From Arthrobacter sp. Soil782 (lineage in GTDB: Bacteria; Actinomycetota; Actinomycetes; Actinomycetales; Micrococcaceae): a stretch of 64,000 bases of DNA. Below are positions 33,885 to 42,873 of this stretch, in pieces. The first letter of the stretch is position 1; every line of letters starts with the position of its first letter. The notes below the pieces were generated by a model. The model saw nothing but the letters and a program-made list of their open reading frames with translations, searched no databases and had not been told where the DNA came from. The DNA is taken from positions 1,441,297 through 1,505,296 of the forward strand of contig NZ_LMSO01000001.1 in the NCBI RefSeq assembly GCF_001428435.1, written 5' to 3'. The position numbers and the translations under genes are program-made.

Positions 33885-35114
33885 ATGAGCTCAATGACCA
33901 CCGAGCAGCGCGTAGCTGTTCCACGGGACGCGCGAAACGCACGGATCGCCGTGGCGGTGCTGTTCTTCACCAACGGCGCCATCTTCGCCAACCTCCTGCC
34001 GCGCTATCCGGAGATCAAGCGGGACCTTGGCCTCAGTAACGCGGAGTACGGGCTGGCTATCGCATCGTTTCCGCTGGGCGCCCTGATTGCCGGGTTGGCC
34101 GCGGCAACCCTGATCCGCCGGTTTCGTTCCTCCAGAGTGGCGGTGGCCGGGACGCTGTTCGTTGCGGTTGGGGTATTGATCGCCGGTGTTTCACCGACCT
34201 GGGTTGCCCTGGCGGGTGCGATGTTCTTCGCCGGTGCAATGGATGCGGTGACCGACGTGGCTCAGAACTCACATGGTTTGCGGGTCCAGCGGTTGTACGG
34301 CCGGTCCATCCTCAACTCCTTCCATGCCGTCTGGTCGATCGGAGCTGTGGCCGGTGGGCTCATGGGAGGGTTGGCGGTTGCACTCGATGTACCGCGCGGA
34401 ATCCACCTCTCAGTCACCGGCGCACTCTGCGTTGCCGCGGTGTTCATTGCCTACCGGTTCCTTCTGGCCGGCCCGGAACCTGTCGAGCGGACGGTGGTGT
34501 CTCCAGGCCCTGATGTCCACGCCAGCGCCCCCAAGATGCGGCGGACCGGCCCCTACCTCACACTTGCTGCGCTGGTGCTCATCGCGGTAGGCGGGACGCT
34601 GGTCGAGGATGCCGGCAGCACATGGGCGGCGGTCTACCTCTCGGGGCAGTTGGACGCCAGCGTCAGCATCGCTGCCCTCGGTTTTGTGGCGATGGTGGGC
34701 GCACAGTTCATCGGGCGACTGCTGGGCGACGGGCTCGTGGACCGCTTTGGGCAACGCGCTGTTGCCCGGGCGGGCGGCGTGATCGTTTTCCTCGGTATGG
34801 GAGCGGCCCTCGCCTTCCCATCCGTCGCCGGAACGATCATCGGGTTCGGCCTCGCGGGCTTTGGTGTTGCCACGCTGGTTCCCGCCGCTATGCACGGCGC
34901 CGACGAACTGCGCGGACTGCGGCCCGGAACCGGTCTGACCGTGATCAGCTGGCTCATGCGGGTGGGCTTCCTGGTCTCACCGCCCGTCGTCGGCCTGATC
35001 GCTGACTCTCTGAGCCTGCGCGTAGGACTCCTGGTGGTGCCGTTCGCAGGGCTGCTGGTCATCCTGCTGGCCGGGGTACTGTCCTCGGAGCGCGCGGAGC
35101 GCCACCGGTCCTGA
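33885..35114 (+). CDS. Major facilitator superfamily transporter
   Basis: The 409-residue integral membrane protein has about 12 hydrophobic segments and an MFS-type opening (FFTNGAIFANLLPRYPEIKRDLGLSNAEYGLAI split by loops), SRVAVAGTLF in the first cytoplasmic loop, and GRSILNSFHAVWSIGAVAGGLMGG near residue 135. It resembles the YbjJ/sugar-efflux-like group. I used ATG 33885 (MSSMTTEQ) because GAGAAAG lies upstream; a GTG at 33846 would add 13 residues. It closes the acetyltransferase-TetR operon, and a hairpin follows. Confidence 0.9.
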   Translation: MSSMTTEQRVAVPRDARNARIAVAVLFFTNGAIFANLLPRYPEIKRDLGLSNAEYGLAIASFPLGALIAGLAAATLIRRFRSSRVAVAGTLFVAVGVLIAGVSPTWVALAGAMFFAGAMDAVTDVAQNSHGLRVQRLYGRSILNSFHAVWSIGAVAGGLMGGLAVALDVPRGIHLSVTGALCVAAVFIAYRFLLAGPEPVERTVVSPGPDVHASAPKMRRTGPYLTLAALVLIAVGGTLVEDAGSTWAAVYLSGQLDASVSIAALGFVAMVGAQFIGRLLGDGLVDRFGQRAVARAGGVIVFLGMGAALAFPSVAGTIIGFGLAGFGVATLVPAAMHGADELRGLRPGTGLTVISWLMRVGFLVSPPVVGLIADSLSLRVGLLVVPFAGLLVILLAGVLSSERAERHRS

Positions 35115-35122
35115 CGCGGGCG

Positions 35123-35150
35123 GGCAGCCCCGGTCATTCATGGGGCTGCC
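35123..35150. terminator. Hairpin after the MFS gene
   Basis: GGCAGCCCC pairs with GGGGCTGCC across a 10-nt loop, directly after the transporter stop and before the convergent tRNA-Thr. Confidence 0.65.
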
Positions 35151-35171
35151 GCAGAAAGAGGGCACAAAAAG

Positions 35172-35244
35172 AGCCTCCTGCCAGAGTCGAACTGGCGACC
35201 TTCTCATTACGAGTGAGACGCTCTACCGACTGAGCTAAGGAGGC
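35172..35244 (-). tRNA. tRNA-Thr (anticodon CGT)
   Basis: Acceptor GCCTCCT pairs with AGGAGGC, the anticodon stem TCTCA / TGAGA closes CTCGTAA (anticodon CGT), and the T-loop is GTTCGACTC. CCA is not encoded. It decodes ACG. Confidence 0.96.
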
Positions 35245-35324
35245 TGATGCGGGTGAACTTCGCTATTGCAAAGGCTCATTCCACAAGGAATAACTGTATA
35301 AGAGCATAAGCTCACCGGTCAAAA

Positions 35325-36872
35325 TCAGCAGCGAACGCCGTCGTCCGGCACGGTGCCGTCGATCAGAAAATCATCCACGAGAGACTCGATGCATTCGCCG
35401 GAGCGGCCGTAGGCGGTATGCCCCTGCCCCTCCCAGGTCACATGCACCGCGGATTCCAGCTGGTCCGCAAGGGCCAGTGACCACTCGTAGGGTGTCGCTG
35501 GATCTCCCGTGGTTCCGATCACGAGCATCGGCGGCGCGTCCGGTGCGCTCGCGGGGGAGGGCTCGAGCACCGGTTGGTGCGCCCACTCCTTGCAGGCGAG
35601 CGCACCGTAGCTCAGGTATTCACCGAAGACCGCGGATGAGGCTTCGAGCGCTTCCGCCTGTTGCTCCATGACCGCTGGGTCGGCCGGCATGGGGTAGTCG
35701 AGGCACGTCACCGCGGTGAAGGCCGCGGACGCGTTGGTGAGGTAATCGCCGTCGGGCTCGCGCTCCGCGCCAAGGTCAGCGAAGCGGAGGAACTCCGTGG
35801 GGTCACCCTGCAGCGCCTGATCGATCGCGGCGGTCAGGGCCGGCCAGCTGGCACTGTCATACAGCGGAAGCACGAAGCCCTGGAAGAACGTCCCGATGGT
35901 GACCAGCCGCCCGTCGGCAGCCGTCATGGGGCTCTCCTCAACGGACTCGAACAACGCATCCACAACAGCCACACCCTCGTCAACATCACCGGGAAGCGGG
36001 CACTCGCTCTGCGATTGGCAGTCTGCGACGTAACTGCGCAGCGCCTCATCGAACGCCGCGACCTGCCCGGCTGTGATCTCCGCCGAGCTCAGGGAAGGGT
36101 CTACGGCGCCATCGAGCACAAATCGCCCGACATTGTCGGGGAACAGTTCCGCGTACGCAGCGCCTAGCTGGGTACCGTAGGAAAACCCGAGATAGTCGAG
36201 CTGTTCCTCACCGACAAGGGCCCGCAGGATGTCCATGTCCTTCGCGGCGCTCACGGTGTCGATGTAGCCCAGCAACTCACCGGTGCGCTCGGCGCACAGT
36301 TCGGCGTACTCCGCTGAGTCCGCTTCGAGGATCTCGAGGGCCTCCGCATCGGTGGCATCCGCCGGAATCGTCTCGGTCCGGGCCTCGTCGCGTTCCTCAT
36401 CCGTCAGGCATTTCACCGCAGAAGACCGGTTGACCCCGCGGGGGTCAAACCCAATCACGTCGTAGGACTGGCGCAGCCGATCGCTGAGGATGAACTCAGC
36501 GGAGTCGCGGACCAGGTTATAGCCGGAGGCTCCCGGTCCTCCCGGATTGACCAGGAGAGAGCCCTGGGCGTCGCCGGACGCATCCAGCCGGATAGCCGCA
36601 ACCTCGATCGATTCCCGTCCCGGATCGCTGTAATCAAGAGGAACCTCGACTGTGGCACAGGCGAAATCCTCCTCACACTCCTCCCAGACAACTTCCTGCG
36701 AGTAGAACTCCCGGAGGTCTTCCGGGACCTCACCGATAACCTCCGCCTGTGCCGTCGTCGCACCTGTCTCCGGGCCGGCGGTGCACCCGGAAAGCACCAG
36801 AGCAACGACGACGGCGGCAGCACCTGCCAGCGCATGCAGCGGTGAGCGGCGCGCGGGTTGGGAGTGGGTCAC
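35325..36872 (-). CDS. Exported alpha/beta-hydrolase lipoprotein, tripeptidyl-aminopeptidase (SlpD/SlpE) type
   Basis: The 515-residue protein carries a lipoprotein signal (lipobox LVLSGC, Cys near residue 30). The hydrolase core shows the oxyanion segment LLVNPGGPGASG, YDVIGFDPRGVNRSS, the nucleophile in LGFSYGTQLG (Ser near 231), the acid in VIGTTGDPATPYEW (near 457), and His in WEGQGHTAYGRS (near 487). This is the TAP-like family, which cleaves tripeptides or proline-containing peptides. The GTG start overlaps the holB stop by 4 nt (GTGA), so it is translated from the tmk-holB operon. Confidence 0.9.
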   Translation of the reverse strand: MTHSQPARRSPLHALAGAAAVVVALVLSGCTAGPETGATTAQAEVIGEVPEDLREFYSQEVVWEECEEDFACATVEVPLDYSDPGRESIEVAAIRLDASGDAQGSLLVNPGGPGASGYNLVRDSAEFILSDRLRQSYDVIGFDPRGVNRSSAVKCLTDEERDEARTETIPADATDAEALEILEADSAEYAELCAERTGELLGYIDTVSAAKDMDILRALVGEEQLDYLGFSYGTQLGAAYAELFPDNVGRFVLDGAVDPSLSSAEITAGQVAAFDEALRSYVADCQSQSECPLPGDVDEGVAVVDALFESVEESPMTAADGRLVTIGTFFQGFVLPLYDSASWPALTAAIDQALQGDPTEFLRFADLGAEREPDGDYLTNASAAFTAVTCLDYPMPADPAVMEQQAEALEASSAVFGEYLSYGALACKEWAHQPVLEPSPASAPDAPPMLVIGTTGDPATPYEWSLALADQLESAVHVTWEGQGHTAYGRSGECIESLVDDFLIDGTVPDDGVRC

Positions 36873-38032
36873 GCGGAAAGTTCCTTCTCTGGGAGCAGGC
36901 TGACGGCCATCGCTTCGATGGCCAGCAGGGGGGCAACATTTGTTCCAACGATCCGCGTGCGCACTTTGTTGATGGCCTCAATGCGCCCCAGGGTCTCCTC
37001 CGGCGTGCCGTGTTCGGCGTAGCGCTCAAGCTCAGGCCGCAACGGCTCGTTCACCAGGTATCCGGAGGTGCCGAGCTGCAGCATGAGGACGTCACGGTAG
37101 AACGAGGTGAGATCGGTCAGCGCGCGGTCGAAGTAGTCGTTCTTGGAGCGCTTGGCCCGCCGGTTCTGATCGTCCTCCAGCCGCTTGACCTGCGCACGGA
37201 TAGCAGGCGGGAGAGTGCCGGATTCGGGCGCACCGAGGGAGACCAGCAGCGCGGCCTTCTCCTCGGCGTCGCGTTGCTCGAAGGAGCTCTGCGCCTCGGC
37301 TTCAGCGAGCTTCACGAGATCCGCAGCTGCCCTCATGGCACCGGCAATGTTGCGCAGGTTGAGGGGTAGCCGCACTATCTGGTTGCGCCGCTCGCGGGCA
37401 TCGCTGTCCGTAGCAAGGCGCTTCGCCACTCCAATGTGGCTCTGGGCGGCGCGGGCCGCAGCTTCGGCGATGATCGGGTCGATACCGTCACGCCGCACCA
37501 GCAGGTCTGTGACAGCGTCCACGGGCGGAACGCGCAGGCTGACTGAGCGGCAGCGAGAGCGAATGGTCACCAGCACGTCTCCGGGACTTGGTGCGCACAA
37601 AAGCCAGATCGTGCGCGGGGGTGGTTCCTCGATGGCCTTCAAAAGAACGTTTGTGCTGCGCTCCTGCATGCGGTCGGCATCTTCAACGATGATGACGCGC
37701 CAGCGGCCCGTTGACGGCTTGTCCTGCGCCTTCCGCACCAGCTCGCGGGCTTCATCGATGCTGATGGTGACCTTCTCGGTGGTCACATTGGTGACGTCCG
37801 CATGCGAGCCGGCCAACGCCGTCGTGCAGGCTTTGCACTCCCCGCAACCGCGCTCCTCCAGCAGCGGGCGGTCGCAGAGCAGCGCAGCGGCGAAAGCCCG
37901 TGCGGCGTTGGAGCGCCCGGAGCCGGGTGGCCCGGTGAACAGCCATGCGTGGTTGGGCTGCTCAGCGGCTGCGGCACGGCGCAACTGCTCCACGGCTGCA
38001 GCCTGACCGGTCAGGAAGGTCCAGACGCTCAT
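36869..38032 (-). CDS. holB: DNA polymerase III subunit delta'
   Basis: The 387-residue clamp-loader subunit has an N-terminal AAA+ domain: LFTGPPGSGRSNAARAFA (P-loop), the zinc-binding CGECKACTTALAGSHADV, VIIVEDADRM (Walker B region), and the sensor region LKAIEEPPPRTIWLLCAPSPGDVLVTIRSRCR. Delta' is the stator of the clamp loader. The ATG overlaps the tmk stop by 4 nt, and the gene itself overlaps the next one by 4 nt, so tmk, holB and the hydrolase form one tightly coupled operon. Confidence 0.95.
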   Translation of the reverse strand: MSVWTFLTGQAAAVEQLRRAAAAEQPNHAWLFTGPPGSGRSNAARAFAAALLCDRPLLEERGCGECKACTTALAGSHADVTNVTTEKVTISIDEARELVRKAQDKPSTGRWRVIIVEDADRMQERSTNVLLKAIEEPPPRTIWLLCAPSPGDVLVTIRSRCRSVSLRVPPVDAVTDLLVRRDGIDPIIAEAAARAAQSHIGVAKRLATDSDARERRNQIVRLPLNLRNIAGAMRAAADLVKLAEAEAQSSFEQRDAEEKAALLVSLGAPESGTLPPAIRAQVKRLEDDQNRRAKRSKNDYFDRALTDLTSFYRDVLMLQLGTSGYLVNEPLRPELERYAEHGTPEETLGRIEAINKVRTRIVGTNVAPLLAIEAMAVSLLPEKELSA

Positions 38033-38676
38033 GCCAGACGCTCCCGCACGGCGCTCGCGATTATCGCTGCCAGCTCATCAACGGGATCCGACGCGTTCAG
38101 CACCAGATACGCCTCCGGATTCAACGCCGACTGGTCCCGGAAAGCCGCCCGGATCTGCCGGTGGAATGAGTCCGGCTCCGATTCCATGCGGTCTTCCTGC
38201 GCCGCTGTGGAGGTTCGGCGGCTGCGGCCTTCCACGTGGTCAACATCGAGCAATACCGTCAGATCCGGCCGGAGCCCCTCCACCGCCCACAGATTGATCT
38301 CCAGCACGCTGTCCGCTCCGAGACCGCGGCCCACTCCCTGGTAGGCCACGGAGGAGTCGATGTATCTGTCACAGATGACGACGTCGCCGCGCTCCAGGGC
38401 CGGCAGGATCACCTGATGCACGTGGGCGGCACGCGAAGCGGCGAATATCAGTGCTTCCGTCCGCGCGTCGATGTGCCCGTGCCCGTGATCAAGCACCAGG
38501 GAACGCAGCTTCTCGCCGATTTCGGTACCACCGGGCTCCCGTGTACGCACCACCGTTTGGCCGTCAGCCTGAAGGGACTCCGCCAAGCGCGCGGCCTGCG
38601 TGGACTTGCCGGCGCTGTCTCCGCCCTCGAAGGCAATGAACATGCCGCGGGTAGGGCGGGAAGTCTGGGATGTCAC
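38029..38676 (-). CDS. tmk: Thymidylate kinase
   Basis: This 215-residue enzyme phosphorylates dTMP to dTDP. The P-loop FEGGDSAGKSTQ, the dTMP-binding TREPGGTEIGEKLR, DRYIDSSVAYQGVGRGLG, and LLDVDHVEGRSRR lid-like region are all present. The start is a GTG at 38676 with TAGGCT 6 nt upstream, so the operon transcript appears leaderless. Confidence 0.96.
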   Translation of the reverse strand: MTSQTSRPTRGMFIAFEGGDSAGKSTQAARLAESLQADGQTVVRTREPGGTEIGEKLRSLVLDHGHGHIDARTEALIFAASRAAHVHQVILPALERGDVVICDRYIDSSVAYQGVGRGLGADSVLEINLWAVEGLRPDLTVLLDVDHVEGRSRRTSTAAQEDRMESEPDSFHRQIRAAFRDQSALNPEAYLVLNASDPVDELAAIIASAVRERLA

Positions 38677-38859
38677 TGGATCAGCCTACCGACTCAGCCC
38701 GAAAGCCCGCGCCGCCTGTGGAGAACACATAGAATCGATCCACCGGCCGTGCCGGGCAACTGCCAACTCAGAGTTGATAGTTCAACCGGCTATCTTCAGC
38801 GCGCGTCATGGGCGGCGCTGAATTACCGCCCGCATCATTCAGCAACTTAACCTGATGCA

Positions 38860-40005
38860 ATGACCCAGCACGCGGACCTTGCCCCGGATACCCTCACTGT
38901 GGCCGCAGGCCGCCCGCCCCGTGAGCACGATTCCCCGGTCAACCCGCCCATTGTGCTGTCATCGACCTTCCACGAAACCGCGCCGCCCACCGGGTCCGAC
39001 CGCATCTACGCGCGCATGTCCAATCCCACCTGGGATCCCTTCGAGGAAGCCCTCGGGCAGCTGGAAGGTGCCGCGCTTCCGGCGCTCGCCTTCGCCTCCG
39101 GACTTGGTGCCGCAGCCGCAGCGCTCTCCCTCGTGCCCACCGGGGGAGTAGTGGTCATTCCCCGCCACGCGTACGGTGGGTCTGTTTCGCTCGCGCTCGC
39201 AGAGGAAGCCCGCGGCCGCCTCACGGTCAGGCAGGTCGACATTGCTGACACCGAGCCGGTCCTGTCACAGCTCGACGGCGCGGACATGCTGTGGCTCGAA
39301 AGCCCCACCAACCCGATGCTCGAGGTCGCGGAGACCGCGGTGCTGACGGAAGCTGCCCACGCAGCGGGCGCCGTCGTCGTCGTTGATAACACCTTCAACA
39401 CACCGCTGGTGTGCCGGCCGCTGGACTACGGTGCCGACGTCGTCCTTCACTCCGTCACCAAGTATCTGGCCGGCCATTCCGACGTCGTCCTCGGCGCACT
39501 GGTTACGTCGGATCCTGAGCTGCGCGCCCAACTGACCTCCTACCGGACACTTCACGGTGCCATCGCGGGGCCGTTCGAAGTGTGGCTGGCCCTCCGCGGT
39601 CTACGCACACTCGCGCTCCGGATGGAACGCAGCCAGGCCAATGCGCTGGAACTGGCCGTCAGACTCGAGCAGCATGCCGCCGTCCAACGGGTTCGCTACC
39701 CGGGGCTGCCCAACGATCCCGGCCACGAGCGCGCCACCGCACAGCTCAAGGGCTACGGCGGCATCATCAGTATCGAACTGGGCAGCAGAGAAGCCGCTGA
39801 CGCGCTGGTCGAAGCGGTCCGCCTGTGGCTCCCCGCCACCTCGCTGGGCGGCGTTGAATCGCTGGTTGAACGACGACGGCGCCAGCCCGGTGAGCCCAAA
39901 ACGGTGCCTGAGGCGCTGGTCCGGCTGTCCGTCGGCATTGAGAACGTTGAGGATCTCTGGGCAGACCTGAATGCGGCACTCTCCTCAGCGGCGAATACCC
40001 GGTAG
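38860..40005 (+). CDS. Cys/Met metabolism PLP-dependent enzyme (cystathionine gamma-synthase/lyase family)
   Basis: The 381-residue enzyme belongs to the trans-sulfuration fold-type I group. The PLP lysine is in LHSVTKYLAGHSDVVLG, with VVDNTFNTPLVCRPLDYGAD preceding it, LWLESPTNPMLEV, and RMSNPTWDPFEEALGQLEG near the N-terminus. The C-terminal SLGGVESLVERRRRQPGE binds the substrate carboxylate region. Sequence alone does not separate synthase, lyase or a specialised lyase. TAACCT precedes the ATG by 6 nt (leaderless). The next gene begins 10 bp on; its -10 overlaps this stop codon. Confidence 0.9.
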   Translation: MTQHADLAPDTLTVAAGRPPREHDSPVNPPIVLSSTFHETAPPTGSDRIYARMSNPTWDPFEEALGQLEGAALPALAFASGLGAAAAALSLVPTGGVVVIPRHAYGGSVSLALAEEARGRLTVRQVDIADTEPVLSQLDGADMLWLESPTNPMLEVAETAVLTEAAHAAGAVVVVDNTFNTPLVCRPLDYGADVVLHSVTKYLAGHSDVVLGALVTSDPELRAQLTSYRTLHGAIAGPFEVWLALRGLRTLALRMERSQANALELAVRLEQHAAVQRVRYPGLPNDPGHERATAQLKGYGGIISIELGSREAADALVEAVRLWLPATSLGGVESLVERRRRQPGEPKTVPEALVRLSVGIENVEDLWADLNAALSSAANTR

Positions 40006-40014
40006 GCTGAATCC

Positions 40015-40335
40015 GTGGAAATTGTGCTGCTGACCGAGTTGTGGCTCTTTCGTGTTCTCGGCTACCTCGCGCTCGCCATTGAACTGTGGGCCCTGGTCGA
40101 TTGTGCCCGGCGCAAGCCAGCCTCCTTCGAGGCCACGTTCAAGCGCACCAAGAGTTTCTGGCTCGGCCTGACTGCTGGCTCTGCAGCGATCGGGGCGCTC
40201 ACCGCGTACTTCGGCGGTTTCGGCCTGTTCGGACTTCTGCAGCTCGTTGCGATTATTGCCGCCTGCGTGTACCTCGCTGACGTGAAGCCTGCGGTGAGCG
40301 AGGTCCAGGGGAGCGGGCCGTACGGCCCCTGGTAG
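40015..40335 (+). CDS. DUF2516 family membrane protein
   Basis: This 106-residue protein has three hydrophobic segments (about residues 8-28, 48-66 and 70-90) and the DUF2516 pattern ALIDCARR-like (ALVDCARRKPASFEATFKRTK) after the first helix. Function is unknown. The GTG at 40015 is preceded by TAGGCT and GAATCC, i.e. a leaderless promoter whose -10 contains the TAG stop of the upstream gene. Confidence 0.85.
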   Translation: MEIVLLTELWLFRVLGYLALAIELWALVDCARRKPASFEATFKRTKSFWLGLTAGSAAIGALTAYFGGFGLFGLLQLVAIIAACVYLADVKPAVSEVQGSGPYGPW

Positions 40336-40350
40336 GCCCAACCCTCAGTT

Positions 40351-41148
40351 TCACTGAGGAGCAACCGCGTCCCAGGCAACAGTAATCTCGCCCAGACGCC
40401 ACCGTGACGGGCCGTCGAGAAGCGGCCATCCGGCGTCGGACATCGCCGAGCACATCCCCAGCCAGCGCTGCCGGTTTCCGAAGGAGCCGAGGGGCGCCGC
40501 GTCGAGCCACGCGCGGTCGAGCGCCTGCAGGTAGTCGAACACGCGTTCACCGGGAACGTTCCGGTGGATCAGGGCCTTTGGCAGACGCTCGGCCACATCG
40601 GAGGGCACCCCGAATCCGCCGAACCGCAACGAGATGCTCAGCGACATCGGGCCATCCACGCTGATCGCCGCCCAGGTGGACCGGCGCCCAATTTCGTCGC
40701 AGGTCCCGTCAATGAAGAGCCCGTTCTCCGACAGCCGGTTCCGTACCCGGTCCCAATGCACCAGGTACTCATCCTCGCCGTACTGGCGCAACACGTTGAA
40801 CGCTCGGACAACCACGGGACGCCGGCCCTGCAACGGCAACTCGAACCCGCCCTGGACGAAGCTCAAACCCGGCCGCTCAAGCGGAAGCGCAGCGCGGACG
40901 CGCCCGGGATCGATCTCCACACCGACCACCTGAACGTCATCCCTCACCGCACGCAAGCGGGTGAAGAGTTCAACAGCCGTGACCGGTGTCGCGCCGTAAC
41001 CGAGGTCAACCACGAGCGGATCCTCCGCTGTCCGGATGCGCCACGCCTGCGGGCCGGCCAGCCAGCGGTCCATGCGCCGAAGGCGGTTCGGGTTGGTTGT
41101 GCCGCGTGTGATCGCCCCAACGGGCTTCGCGGGCTGTCGTATCGGCAC
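40351..41148 (-). CDS. Class I SAM-dependent methyltransferase-like protein
   Basis: The 265-residue protein has a Rossmann-type SAM-binding motif [18 protein letters not shown] (near residue 46), followed by [14 protein letters not shown] with the acidic ribose-binding residue, and [17 protein letters not shown] as a likely active-site loop. The substrate is unknown. The start is a GTG with TAACCT 6 nt upstream, so it appears leaderless. It is convergent with the DUF2516 gene (15 bp between stops) and divergent from gpmA. Confidence 0.82.
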   Translation of the reverse strand: MPIRQPAKPVGAITRGTTNPNRLRRMDRWLAGPQAWRIRTAEDPLVVDLGYGATPVTAVELFTRLRAVRDDVQVVGVEIDPGRVRAALPLERPGLSFVQGGFELPLQGRRPVVVRAFNVLRQYGEDEYLVHWDRVRNRLSENGLFIDGTCDEIGRRSTWAAISVDGPMSLSISLRFGGFGVPSDVAERLPKALIHRNVPGERVFDYLQALDRAWLDAAPLGSFGNRQRWLGMCSAMSDAGWPLLDGPSRWRLGEITVAWDAVAPQ

Positions 41149-41228
41149 CGTTCAAGGTTACGGGTAATGAAACCGCCTGCCGCAGCGCATCATGTGCTCC
41201 AGCTGGCCAAATACGGCAGACTGGATCC

Positions 41229-41984
41229 ATGACTTCTTACAAACTGATCCTGCTGCGCCATGGCCAGAGCGAGTGGAATGAAAAGAACCTTTTCACGGGC
41301 TGGGTGGACGTGGCGCTGACGGAACTGGGCCGCAAGGAGGCCGTCCGCGGCGGTGAGCTCCTGGTGGAGCATGGCCTCCTGCCGGACATCGTGTATACCT
41401 CTCGCCAGAAGCGGGCCACCATCACCGCCAACCTCGCGCTGGAGGCGGCTGACCGCACCTGGATCGACGTCAAGCGCAACTGGCGCCTCAATGAGCGCCA
41501 CTACGGTGCCCTGCAGGGCAAGGACAAGGCCCAGACGCTCGCCGAGTTCGGCGAGGAGCAGTTCATGGAGTGGCGCCGTTCTTATGACACGCCACCGCCG
41601 CCGCTCGACGATTCGAGCGAGTACTCCCAGGCCAATGACCCCCGTTACGCGGACCTCGGCGACGACCTTCCGCGCACGGAGTGCCTGAAGGACGTCCTCG
41701 AGCGGTTCCTGCCGTACTGGGAATCGGACATCAGCGTTGACATCAAGGCCGGCAAGACCGTCCTTATCGCCGCCCACGGCAATTCCCTCCGTGCCCTCGT
41801 CAAGCACCTCGACGGCATCAGTGACGAGGACATCGCCTCCCTCAACATCCCCACCGGCATCCCGCTGGTGTATGAACTGGATGAGGACCTCAAGCCGGTC
41901 AAGGCCGGCGGTACCTACCTTGACGCCGACGCCGCCGCTGCCGCAATTGAAGCGGTCGCCAACCAGGGCAAGGCCAAGCACTAG
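41229..41984 (+). CDS. gpmA: 2,3-bisphosphoglycerate-dependent phosphoglycerate mutase
   Basis: The 251-residue glycolytic enzyme interconverts 3- and 2-phosphoglycerate. The phosphohistidine motif [18 protein letters not shown], the [14 protein letters not shown] segment, and the second catalytic His in [18 protein letters not shown] are all clear. CAGACT followed by GGATCC precedes the ATG, giving a leaderless start. It is convergent with phoU, with 56 bp between. Confidence 0.96.
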   Translation: MTSYKLILLRHGQSEWNEKNLFTGWVDVALTELGRKEAVRGGELLVEHGLLPDIVYTSRQKRATITANLALEAADRTWIDVKRNWRLNERHYGALQGKDKAQTLAEFGEEQFMEWRRSYDTPPPPLDDSSEYSQANDPRYADLGDDLPRTECLKDVLERFLPYWESDISVDIKAGKTVLIAAHGNSLRALVKHLDGISDEDIASLNIPTGIPLVYELDEDLKPVKAGGTYLDADAAAAAIEAVANQGKAKH

Positions 41985-42040
41985 CAGCCAGACCGACATT
42001 TAGACGACGGCGGAGGAGGTGGCATGAGCACGGACAAAGA

Positions 42041-42700
42041 TTACCGTCCCGATGAAGACCGGACCATCGACCCGGTTGTTGCCCCCACACCCTTACGCGC
42101 AACGGAGATGCCGTGGTCGGCGAAACGCTCGAAGTACCGGCTGGCAAGGGTGACATCCACGGTGGTAGGAGCGGACGCATTCCAGTCAGCAGCGGCAACC
42201 GCCTTGAAGACGCCCGCGTGCAGCTCGTTGATCCGCGCGTTGTGGGTGTTGATCTCGAGGCTCAGCTCGAGGTTGCGCGTTTCGAGCAACTCGGTGACCT
42301 TGTTGGCAATCGCAATGTCGAGCTGCGCCAGCTCAACGAAGGTGGGCCGGATGCTCTCTGGAATCACATTCTCCGGGAAGCGCAGGCGGGCCAGTTGCGC
42401 GATGTGCCGGGCGAGATCACCCATCCGCTCAAGCGACGCACTCATCCGCAGGGCGCCCACAATCATGCGCAGGTCACTTGCAACCGGTCCCTGGAGGGCG
42501 AGTACGTCAATCGCGCGCTCGTCGAGGTCGTTCTGCAGGAAGTCGATGCGTGCATCCGCGGCGATGACTTCCTGTGCAAGCTCTGTATCCGCTGCCTCGA
42601 ACGCTGTGGTGGCCTTCTGCATGGCCTCCGAAACCAGCTTCGAGATCTCGATGAGTTCTTCGCCGATTTGGTGAAGCTCCGCCTGAAAAACCTTACGCAC
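42041..42700 (-). CDS. phoU: Phosphate signalling regulator PhoU
   Basis: The 219-residue all-helical protein has two PhoU repeats. The first is FQAELHQIGEELIEISKLVSEAMQKA and the second carries LERMGDLARHIAQLA with the metal-binding E/D-x3-D pattern, and RYFERFADHGISVA at the end of the second repeat. PhoU restrains the sensor kinase when phosphate is plentiful. I chose the GTG at 42700 because AAAGGACG lies upstream and the product then starts MRKVFQAEL, as in relatives. senX3 diverges from it. Confidence 0.94.
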   Translation of the reverse strand: MRKVFQAELHQIGEELIEISKLVSEAMQKATTAFEAADTELAQEVIAADARIDFLQNDLDERAIDVLALQGPVASDLRMIVGALRMSASLERMGDLARHIAQLARLRFPENVIPESIRPTFVELAQLDIAIANKVTELLETRNLELSLEINTHNARINELHAGVFKAVAAADWNASAPTTVDVTLASRYFERFADHGISVARKGVGATTGSMVRSSSGR

Positions 42701-42751
42701 GTGGGCGTCCTTTCCCTTTGAGGTGCTGAACGGGCGCAGATGCGCAGTCCT

Positions 42752-42767
42752 GTTCAGCACGTTTTCA
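42752..42767. promoter_or_regulatory. Candidate Pho box (first), also within an inverted repeat
   Basis: GTTCA (42752-42756) and TTTCA (42763-42767) are spaced 11 bp apart, as in Pho boxes. GTTCAGCAC at 42752-42760 is also the right arm of a 9-bp inverted repeat with GTGCTGAAC at 42723-42731, which could form a hairpin in the phoU leader. Confidence 0.4.
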
Positions 42768-42795
42768 GCTGCCCCTTAACTGTTACGCATCTTTA

Positions 42796-42814
42796 GGTGA
42801 ACGTTAGTTGAACC
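42796..42814. promoter_or_regulatory. Candidate RegX3/PhoP-type Pho box upstream of senX3
   Basis: On the minus strand this reads GGTTCAACTAACGTTCACC: two GTTCAnC direct repeats with an 11-bp period, as in the actinobacterial Pho-box consensus. It lies about 60 bp upstream of the senX3 start and about 96 bp upstream of phoU, so it could control both. Confidence 0.65.
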
Positions 42815-42873
42815 ACCGGTCCAAAGCCACCGGATCAGCAGGGGTAGGCGCATTCACGGCCTAAGCTGGATCC

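Noticed and set aside
42024..42674. Rightward frame of 216 codons with a strong GGAGGAGG ribosome binding site, antisense to phoU
   Set aside because: All but its first few codons lie inside the clearly coding phoU on the other strand; the product is low-complexity Ser/Arg/Ala-rich. The ribosome-binding-like sequence is probably chance.
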